The notes beneath the pieces are model-generated. The model did not search any database. It was not told the origin of the DNA and saw nothing but the letters and a program-made list of their open reading frames with translations. Below, piece by piece: positions 19,550 through 28,389 of a stretch of DNA of 64,000 nt. Where the stretch lies: assembly GCA_011947345.1 (NCBI GenBank), contig JAAVTG010001025.1, forward strand, positions 1-64,000. Reading direction: 5' to 3'. The position numbers and the translations under genes were made by a program. The stretch is from Phytophthora quininea. Its lineage: Eukaryota > Oomycota > Peronosporomycetes > Peronosporales > Peronosporaceae. The first letter of the stretch is position 1. Each line of letters starts with the position of its first letter.

Positions 19550-20862
19550 TGCATATAGTGCACGCAATGAGGTGCAATTCAGGCTCTTGCTGAAAGCTGG
19601 AAGCCAGATCAACAACACCATCTTTCCAGCAGACAAAGTGGAGAAATGCAATTCACCGACTGCACTTAGACTCAGTCTTCATGTTAACAGCGTGCAAAAT
19701 AGTATACGTAATGAGGTATACCACCCAACACAACATGAGTCTTGATTGATCCCCAGCACAACTGGCGAAATCATAACCAACAAATACTCCTTGCCACGTG
19801 CCCATGACGCACGTAGTGAGGTGCAATCCAGGGACGTAAGCAACGAAGCTGGAAACCACTATGCTGGAAATCGTCACCTTTCCAGCAAACAATATGAGGT
19901 GAACCTTCAACCGTGAAATAAAGCAAACTTACGGCACTTGAACCCAGTCTTTATACCAACAGCGTGCAGCAGCGTATACGTAATGAGGTATATCGTTGCA
20001 GCCACAGCATGAGTCTTGATCCAAGCACAGTAGCGACCGTTGTTGATTTCAGTATGAAGTCATAACTAGCTCATCAGGCAAGTACTTACAGTCACGAAAT
20101 GAGGTGCAAACAGCATGGATCTCCACGTAAGGGAATAAAGCGAATGGATCGCACCACTGCGGTAGGGCAGCATGTACACAAAATGGGGTGTACAACTCGC
20201 CATCAAGCGCAGGAAACAAACCCAAGCCAGACTTCACCGTCAACCATGCGCGAAATGAGGCGCAGTTGCAAACGAAGAAGCCTCAGATATCCACTGTAGT
20301 CATTTTCCATGCTTGAATCTTTAAGTGGAGCACGAAATGAGCGTGCAACCACCAGAAACAGCAACAATAATTTGCAATTGGTCGTTCACTTTGGTATGTG
20401 TCCAACGCGTACGTCATGAGGTTAAATCTTGTAGTAGATGCCTTCTGATACATTTCCTCTTCAGATGAACTGATTCATGAGCTTGCACATAATGAGGTGC
20501 AGCTCAAGCGAAACAATTGATCCGGAGACTCGACAGTATCATCAAGCCACAAAATGAGAGTTGCCACACACGAAATGAGGTGCATGGCAACACAAAACCC
20601 CACACTTGGCGAATACAAACTTCAGCACAGCAACGCACCTAATGAGATGCGTTCCTGCACAACCTTCCTCACTCTTGAGCCGTCTCGGGAAAAAATGCCC
20701 ACCTTCCACTCTGATACACGTTGGTGGCACGCTAAATAAGCACGACTAAAAGGCCCGCAATGACGCGGAGCACAAACGACAAAAACAAACTCGGGTTCCA
20801 CTTGAAACGTTGGAGACGTAACCAGGAAGACAAGAACCGTAATGAGGGTCCTGTCCTCCTAA
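19550..20862. repeat. Array of about 16 stem-loops with AATGAG loop core
   Basis: A 1.3 kb non-coding tract contains the hexamer AATGAG 11 times exactly and about five more times with one change, typically every 65-120 bp. In most copies the loop is eight bases ending AATGAG and is closed by complementary arms of different sequence. Examples: TGCAC/GTGCA at 19559, GTATAC/GTATAC at 19702, TGTACAC/GTGTACA at 20173, TGCGC/GCGCA at 20247, GCACG/CGTGC at 20330, TGCAC/GTGCA at 20484, AACGCA/TGCGTT at 20632, CCGC/GCGG at 20755. Several have a second paired segment below a 1-3 nt bulge. Part of the tract (19560-19800 and 19805-20080) is also a diverged tandem duplication. It lies between the promoter of SPVK copy C and the 3' end of the gene at 20880. 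Function unknown. Confidence 0.75.
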
Positions 20863-20879
20863 CTCGTCATCCTCAGTTC

Positions 20880-21470
20880 CTAGAAGAAGCGGATGGCCAC
20901 TGACGTCGTCAATCCTGCTGGGAACAGCTCCCTTCTAGGAGTTCCATGGCTTTGCTCGTTCACGTAGAGATGCGTAATGTCCTGCAATGGGATGCGCTTC
21001 CTGCGCTGCTTCTTGGTGACCTCGATGGTTTTCTCCGTCGACTCTCTCCTGCTCTTTTTGCTCTGTTTCTTGTGTTTCTTCTTGTCCTGTTTACTCTTCT
21101 TCTTGCTACTCTTCTGCTTCTTCTCAGTCTCTTGGGTTTCTGCTGTCTGGTCGGTGGTAGTAGCCTCCTGTTGTCTCTCTGCTCTGCTCTTGTCCACGTG
21201 GCTCTGCGTCTTCTGCTTCTTGTTAGGTTTCAGCTCTTCTTCGTCTTCTTCTCGTCGTCTCTTGAGGGTCCTGCGACTGACCACACCCTGTTCTAAGCGA
21301 CTGCTACTACTGGGGCTGCGTCTAGGAGGTCGTGGGGGCGTACGCGCCACTGCTGGCGCTGCAGCTCTGGGGCGGACACGACGACGGATGATGTAGCCCC
21401 AGTTCTCCTTGTTGCTCTCGTCGAAGAGCTCCAGCTCGCGGTAGATGAGCGGCAGCAAGTGGTCCAGCAT
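20880..21470 (-). CDS. Basic nuclear-type protein with KEN box and D-box
   Basis: Intact 196-residue protein. N-terminal 'DESNKENWGY' contains a KEN box; near the C-terminus 'RKRIPLQDITHLY' contains an RxxLxxI destruction box. Between them is a strongly basic Lys/Arg/Ser region (residues 70-150) with several nuclear-localisation-like clusters. No catalytic domain. The pair of anaphase-promoting-complex degrons plus a basic tail suggests a small cell-cycle regulator of the securin/sororin/shugoshin kind, but orthology cannot be shown by eye. Its transcript would run into the stem-loop array: the last hairpin starts about 20 nt after the stop codon. Confidence 0.65.
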   Translation of the reverse strand: MLDHLLPLIYRELELFDESNKENWGYIIRRRVRPRAAAPAVARTPPRPPRRSPSSSSRLEQGVVSRRTLKRRREEDEEELKPNKKQKTQSHVDKSRAERQQEATTTDQTAETQETEKKQKSSKKKSKQDKKKHKKQSKKSRRESTEKTIEVTKKQRRKRIPLQDITHLYVNEQSHGTPRRELFPAGLTTSVAIRFF

Positions 21471-21653
21471 GGCGGTCGGTCTCTATAATAAATGCGCGCG
21501 CAAATCTTTCGAACTCAAACCAGCGTTTGGCGCGAAAAGATTTGGTACCGAATAGATGGTACAACATGTCCCAGTATTTTGGTACCTGACTTCAACTACG
21601 CGGACTTTGTTGCTTTCCGTTCTATTCCATGACTGCACATGTGTCGCTATAGC

Positions 21654-24600
21654 TTAGGCGTCGTCTTCTAGCAGCGTCTTCGCCAGATCCGTGACGCTAC
21701 GCAAGTCCGTAGCCTGTGCGCAACGTAGACAGAGCTGAGACTCGGCTGCGTCCACCTCTGGCGCGTATTTCCAGCAGCGTGGGCATTTGTGACCCTTTGC
21801 CGGTGTCAGTACGAGCTTGACATCCATAGGAGCGTCATTAGGACCCATAGCCAACTGACAAGTGGCCTTGAACTGCTCTACGCCGTCGATATCACTGCCA
21901 GAGGCGACTACTTCCACACCAGAGCACAGAAGCACGTCCTCAAGCTCCGAGGAACAACCAGCAAGTGGTGACAGCAGGTTGGCAACGCGCGGGTCCGAGT
22001 CAGAGGCAACGACGTACACATTGCACTCGAGCTGGCTGCCAACGCGGTCAGCCTGACGCATCTGCTCAACTACACGGTTCACTTCGAAGCGCAGTTGACG
22101 GATCGCAGTCCAGTCACGTGCTAGCTCGTCGTTCTGCCACTCCGAGGCACTAGGCATCCAACCTTCCTCTAAGAAGATACTGCCGGGAACTTCCTCCAGC
22201 GGAATATCACCTTGCAGTTGAGCCATCCAGTACAGACGGATATCCTCGGCCGTGTGTGGCACCACAGGAGCCAATGCGCGCGTGAGAGATTGCAGCGACA
22301 GCCACAGCACCGTTTGAGCCGCACGACGCGCCTTGGAGTTCGATGCATCGCAATATAAGCGATCCTTCGTGGCCTCCATGTAGAAAGCTGACAAGTCGGT
22401 CGAGATGAAGTGCGACAAAGCATGTTGCGCACGGTTAAATGCAAAGGCATCGTATGCAGAGGTCACTGACTCAGCCAATGTGTTGAGCTCGTGCAGCATG
22501 TAGCGATCCAACGCAAACTGCATCTCGCTGTGAGGAACGGCGTGCTGTGCAGGATCGAAGTCTTGCAGGTTGCCCAACAGGAAACGTGCGGTGTTGCGGA
22601 CCTTACGCAATCCGTCGCTAGCCTTACCCACAACGCCCGGGCCGATGCTCACATCGCCCGTGTAGTCAGTGGTTGCAACCCAGAAGCGAAGCACATCAGC
22701 ACCATAAGCTGGTACCTTAACTTGCTTAACTTTGGGGGCCTTCTGAGGCTTGTCACTGTTCTTCTTCGCCTTCTTATTGTTTGAGCTGGCATTGGCGACT
22801 GGTACGGGCATGGTGCAGCCGTTGATAAAGTCGTTGGGCACAATGGTGTTACCGAGCGACTTAGACATCTTACTACCTCGTTCATCCAGCGTGAATCCAT
22901 GCGTGATAACGTTCTTGTACGGGGCTGAACCTTGCATGGCCAATGATGTGAGCAATGACGATTGGAACCAGCCACGGTGCTGGTCTGAGCCTTCAAGATA
23001 CACATCAGCAACCAGCTGTCCTTCTTCGTTCTCGTTCAGTCCAAGACCAGGCAGCACAGCATGCCAACTACTGCCACTATCAAACCACACATCGAGTGTA
23101 TCAGTTCCCTTTTCATACTGATCGGTTTGGTCTTGAAGGGACTCCGGCAGCAGCTCGCGAACGGACAAGTCCCACCAGCAGTCAGCTCCTTCACGCTCAG
23201 CCACACCGTCTTCGCCCTCAACACGGTATGATCTAACGACGTTCTGAAGATGCTCAATCGTAGCCTCCGTGATCAACGGCTCACCCGTAACCTTGTGGTA
23301 AAACACCGGGATAGGCAACCCCAAGAACGCTGACGTGAGATACACCACTCGTGACGGCTCGATAGTGTGGCTTCGAGGCGACGGCGAGCGCTAGGAGGGA
23401 CCAGTTGCACAGAGTCTTCCAGCACACGCTTACCGCGTTCGTGGAGCGCATCGAGGCGCGCGAACCACTGTGCAGTAGCACGCAGAATCACAGGCTTCTT
23501 TGTGCGCCAATCGTACGGGTATCGATGGTGATACTCGCCAATGGAAAGCAGGTTGCCAGAGCTCTTTAGAAGATCAATGACTGCGGCATTGCCCTCATCT
23601 AAAACGCAAAGACCTTCAAGACCATCTCCAGCCTCGGCGGTGAAGCAACCGTCAGCGTCAACGGGACACAAGATATCTGGATGCTCGCCAGGCACCGAGT
23701 GGTGTGCCATCCACGCGAAGTAGTCATCCTGACCGTGTCCAGGAGCTGTGTGAACAACACCCGTACCAGCATCCGTTGTCACGTGCTCACCGACCAATAC
23801 AACCGCCTTCCTGTCAACCAATGGGTGGGTAAAGTGCATGCCTTCGAGACTTGCGCCCTTCAGAGTATCTAGCACTTCCAACTCTACTTCCGACTCCGAC
23901 TCACCCTTCAATACAGCAGCAAAACTCTCCTGTAGTGCACTAGCAATCAAATAGCAAGTATCGGATTCCGCGTCGCGAGGACGAACGACCACATAGTCCA
24001 GCTCAGCATTCACACATAGGGCCTGGTTGGATGGGATGGTCCACGGCGTCGTAGTCCAGACCACCGCCGATAGCTTCTCTCCATACTTCTTCAACACGTT
24101 CGCTGCTTCAGAATCCTTATTACTCCCCGTAGACGCGAAGTGGAACTGCACGTAAGCAGCATGTGACACGTGATCATCTTGGTACTCTAATTCCGCTTCA
24201 GCCAGGGCTGTCCGTGAGCTCGGCGACCAATACACAGGCTTGAAACCTCTGCAAATGAGCCCGTCATGCACCATCTTCTTGAGCACATCATATTGGCTGG
24301 CTTCGTAGCTCGGGTTCATCGTCAAGTAAACACTGCCTTCTTCACCACTCCAGTCTGCAAGAACGCCCCAGCGTTCAAAGTCCTTCTGCTGTTCCTGCAC
24401 CGCATTGCGGGCCAATTGTCTAGACAAAGCTCTCACTTGAGCTGGAGAAAGCTGAAGCTTGCAGCTGCAGCTGCGTCAGTGCCTTGTGTTCTATGGGCAA
24501 GCCGTGGCAGTCCCAACCAGGCACGTAGCGAACCTCGCGCCCACGCAGCAACTGGTACCGATTGATGATGTCCTTGAGTGTCTTGTTGAGGAAGTGGCCC

Positions 24601-24824
24601 ATGTGCAGACTGCCGTTGGCGAAGGGCGGGCCGTCGTGCAGCACGAACAAAGGGCGGGGCTTGTCAGTGGAGCTCTTGGGCTGGTCATTGTAGGCCAGGG
24701 ACACGCAGCGAGCCTGCAGTTGCGGCTCACGCACGGCAGCGTTGGCGCGCATCGGGAACTTAGTACGCGGTAGGTTAAGCGTCTGCCGCATGGCCGCAGC
24801 CAGCGCCTTGGCGTCCGCCGCCAT
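21654..24824 (-). CDS. Isoleucyl-tRNA synthetase, bacterial/mitochondrial type
   Basis: Class I aminoacyl-tRNA synthetase charging tRNA-Ile. '[15 protein letters not shown]' holds the HIGH-type motif, '[10 protein letters not shown]' follows, the CP1 editing domain occupies the middle, and 'KMSKSLGN' is the KMSKS loop. The C-terminal zinc motif 'CPRCWKYAP...CLRC' is typical of bacterial and organellar enzymes. N-terminal 40 residues are basic and alanine-rich, compatible with mitochondrial import. The frame breaks at CCCC 23319-23322 (G4 in the gene, G5 restores it) and around 24445. The start ATG at 24824 lies only 17 bp from the target duplication of an inserted transposon. Confidence 0.92.
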
Positions 24825-24858
24825 GATTGATACAAGCTCAGCCGCTCGTTGGTTTATA

Positions 24859-24892
24859 GGATATGCCGGGGCCGACAGGCCCCGGCATATCC
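24859..24892. repeat. Perfect 15-bp palindrome, 4-nt loop, at transposon end
   Basis: GGATATGCCGGGGCC, then GACA, then its exact reverse complement. It starts 8 bp inside the left end of the element and has no counterpart at the right end. It could be a transposase-binding site or a hairpin in the transcript. Confidence 0.9.
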
Positions 24893-25003
24893 GATACCGG
24901 ATTCCGAAGTCCGATCCTCCGATCCTCCGATACGCAAATTGCTCGTTCAAACACAAAATTTGTGCTTGCATAACTTCGGTTCAGAAAAAAATCTCTCTCC
25001 AAA

Positions 25004-28000
25004 ATGGGGGCGGAGACGAAGACGCAGCTTTGCGTGAGATGCGCCTAGATCAGCACGAAGTCAAGCGACTCATCCATGAAGCAATGTACAAGAAGAGCTT
25101 CCCCGGCAGTGCAGTACCCTGAAGCGGCTAGAGGAGATGTCCTCCTGTCTTCGTTATTTCAATGGCCTGTTGTTGTGTGGGTGCCAGAATGCGAAAACCC
25201 AGCTAAAAACCTTACTGCATCATGTCAGATTGCTCCTGCACTCCAAGAGTCAAAGAATACATGCAGCGCACTGTTGAGGAGGTGGACACAAAGCGCCACT
25301 TGCTCTATGTCAAATACCAATGTACGGGAGACACTAAGGGCTGTTTTTCTACCGTAGCGCCATCTTACATCCAGCGCGATGCACAAGTACTCATGTATTT
25401 CCCTTATGTACTGACGAAGAAGTTTGGATTATCAAAATCGCTGATGGAGATGGTGCACGACGGCATGACGTCGCCACATGGAGTATCGAGTACGATCAGG
25501 AATATCCGACGGCGGCGAGAAAAGCGATACTATAAGCTGCTTTGTATCTTTGCAAGCCGAGTCACGCAGCAGCAGCTAGTAAACGCCTCGTATTTGGCGC
25601 CGACATCACCCGCTGTGGACCAGTACGTCTCGCAACAGAAACCATTAGGTGCAGAGACTCTCACAGATGTGGCTGCAGACAACCGAGCTGTACAGCTCCT
25701 TGTGCGAACAGATGATGGCTAATTTGAAGGTGAAGAAGGTTCTTCGCGTCGATCATTCAGTGAAATTTTGCAAGCGGCTCAAAGTGTGGTCCGGGGGACA
25801 GGCAGGCGAGAGAGTATGACAGACGCTAAGATGCTGCTGCTGCTTGAAAATGAGATTGGGCAAATTGTTGGCAGGCGGTTAACTCGTTCGGAAAACCACG
25901 ACGAAACTCGCGAGCTGCTGGAACAGGTGAAGGGAATTTTCCCAGTTGATGAGGCCGATGAGTGGTTTATTGTTAGTGACAACGCGAATGCGATCCGGAG
26001 TTTAGTGGCAAGTGTGTTCGGAAGTTCATCAAGCGTTCGACAAGATCCGTTTCATGTTGTGCAGCGCTTTACAGATAAAGTAAAAGGCAAGGTGGAAAAG
26101 AAAGCTTTGTCAAAGCAACTGCATCATGCATTGTATTCTGTTGATGGGGAACTGCGACCGCCTGGAGAAATGGAAGAGAAATTTACAAGTGTTCTTCAAT
26201 GCGTCTCACCCAGCGACATCAGTTGTAGCGCCCAAGAATGGAATGGCAGCACAGAGAGCAACATAAAGCAGATCCAACGAGGCGACTTGTTTGTGAAAAG
26301 CAATGTGTACAGCGAAGGTGGAGGCAAAGACGTCCGAATTGTATCTACAAGCCAGCTCGAAGGGTTCCACTCCGCACTAAAAACAATATTGGCTCGGTCC
26401 GTGTCTGGTGAGGTAGGTCTGCGGATCCTGGACTTATTCATTCTGCAGCACAACCTCAAGATTGGGTCCAAGTATGGACGAAATCCGCCCCTGCAACACG
26501 CTGACCTTCTCACGTTAGCCCGAACAGCAACCTTATGCCGTGGAGTAATACCAGAATCTCCGCAACTTGGGTTTGCAAACCTTCTCATGTCCAAACCGCT
26601 GCGGCAACCGGCTTACCGAGCCTCGACAGCGCTGGACTTCGAATTTACACAATGGCAGCAGATGTTTGAGACGGCAAAAATCGATACTCGTGCACTGGAA
26701 GTTAATCTCCAACGCTCTCGCCAGCACAGCACCAACATACGCGAGCTTTTGGCCAAGCAAATTGCCTTCACGGCGAGTGGCAAGCTGCCTAAAGCTGCAT
26801 TCTTCAATTCTCTGTGTCTCACCGAACTGGATTATGAAGCTTCTGCTGGCTTCTCTGGCGAGGAGTACACGCTGCTCAGGCAAGTGCACCAAGAACAGAA
26901 AACTTCAGGCCAGGTCTGGGCAGATTGCGCTATGGTTACGACTATCATGTACAACATCGTCGTTTCGTCGAACTCGAACCACAGGCTGAAGCTGAGGCGG
27001 CGTAGTTTTGCCACGTTGTCGACTAAAATCCAAGGTCTTGAAGCAGAATTCTCGTCGCAACCATTGGAGACGAAGCCGCAACAACTTTTCCACTTTGCGC
27101 CAGCCGATGTGTGCTTCGAGAACTCTCCACGTGAGCAGGAGTTGCAAATACAGCTATTCACAGCACTCCGAAAGATGTCAGGAATCCGCAAACGGAGACA
27201 GATATTTGCAATGGTCTATGACTTTGCGTGTTTTGTATGGATTGGAATACATCCAAAACCACGAGCGGCGCTACTCGCGCGTTGGGATAATCTCAAGCAC
27301 AAGTCGAATCAAAATGCCAACTTGAAGATCAAGCTGAAGCTGACCCCGCAATCCTCTCCAGCATTCAACCCGGCAAAAGCTGTTGCGTGGCAGCACCAGT
27401 AGACTCTTCAGTGATAGCTCTTTCTCGTGTCGAGCGTCAAGACGAAGCTGATAGTCCAGCCTACCTTTCCACAAATGTTCAATCATCTCCACCCTCCCCA
27501 ACAATTGCTCCAGCGACTACTAGTATCAACAAAGCCGCAGACTCCACGAATTTGGGCAGGAACGCTCACAATCAAGAAGCAACTGATTCCCCGCCTGTAA
27601 AGGGGACACAACAATCCAATGTGTTGATCCAAAAGGTGCCGTGTTTGCCACTGGCGCTGACTCCGCGGTGTTCTGCAGCTATCTCGCCGGAACACTTAAA
27701 AATGTTGCGTTCGCTTGTGGATTCCATTCCAAACTCGAATGGCAAATGGGAACACATCCAAGCCGTGTATACTGCCTATTATCCACATGCACCACTGTCG
27801 AAAAATGCACTCCGTTGCCGCCTGAAGGAGAAGAAGGCCGTCCCAAGGCCTTCGCCGGATGCCAAGAGCGCGGCAGTAACGTCACTGCCTGCAGCTCTCT
27901 CGAACGAGACCTCCTCACTGCGGAAGCGCAAAACGACTTCTTGTTTAAGCTGCCGACAGCGCAAGAAGAAGTGCGGGGATCTAGTGAGAAACCCTATTGC

Positions 28001-28031
28001 ATGCAGCCAAATAGCACCAACAACAACGTAG
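25004..28031 (+). CDS. DDE-like transposase, DUF6729-type N-terminus
   Basis: About 1,000 residues if six or seven single-base contractions are repaired (near 25010, 25110, 25200, 25670, 25790, 27392). N-terminal Cys-containing region and 'YFPYVLTKKFGLSKSL' resemble the DUF6729 group. Candidate catalytic acids: Asp in 'VLRVDHSVKF', Asp in 'FIVSDNANAI' and Glu in 'STSQLEGFHSALK'. 'QDPFHVVQRF' is like the DPFHVV block of ISL3-type transposases. The C-terminus has a short helical 'LSKNALRCRLKE' segment and a basic 'CLSCRQRKKKC' motif. I could not assign it to a named transposon superfamily from memory. Confidence 0.6.
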
Positions 28032-28389
28032 CAAAGACAGTCAGACTTGAGCATTATTTTGCTTAGCAATAACATGCTGAACGTACCCACATTGGCCAAG
28101 CAATAGCCGCTGTCACTGTCTTCGGTGGCCAAGGCGTCTGGTGCACTTCCACGGCGGCAGCGCTTAGCGCCGCTTCGACTCGGAATACTGAGGAAACAAC
28201 CGGGACAAAAAGCGGTCGAAAGAGGTGTGATGTGGTGAAAAGTGGTGCCGATTGGTTGCGGGTCAGCCCCAGAAAACGTATAACCCCGCTCGTTGTCGAT
28301 CAAAAATAAAGTGCACCTTTACTGTACCTGGAATGCGGTACTATGATTTGTATACACCCTTTTGTCCATTTTGGAATCAGGCGTGTGTC

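Larger units (their letters stand above)
24842..28294 (+). mobile_element. 3.4-kb DNA transposon with 9-bp target duplications
   Basis: CCGCTCGTT occurs at 24842-24850 and again at 28286-28294. The sequence between (24851-28285, 3435 bp) begins GGTTTATA and ends TATAACC; the ends are imperfect inverted repeats with a shared GGGGC-GAC-like block about 17-26 bp in. A single transposase-like gene fills the interior. A perfect 15-bp palindrome sits just inside the left end. The insertion splits the roughly 120-bp divergent promoter of the isoleucyl-tRNA synthetase and the PH-domain gene. Perfect target duplications and an open gene after homopolymer repair suggest a fairly recent insertion. Confidence 0.8.

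Noticed and set aside
19550..20862. CRISPR array or integron attC array
   Set aside because: Spacing is irregular, there is no constant direct repeat beyond the loop hexamer, and the setting is eukaryotic with no cas or integrase gene.
19550..20862. Hammerhead ribozymes or a tRNA array
   Set aside because: The loop resembles part of the hammerhead core (CTGATGAG), but the GAAAC half and three-helix junction are absent. No T-arm or anticodon-loop consensus fits despite the roughly 80-bp spacing.
19550..20862. Iron-responsive elements
   Set aside because: The stem with a bulge five pairs below the loop is similar, but the loop is not CAGTGN and the bulge is not a fixed C.
28252..28389. Upstream extension of the PH-domain protein to 28252
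   Set aside because: The extra 46 codons cross the transposon end and the target duplication and read as non-conserved text; the ATG at 28390 fits better.
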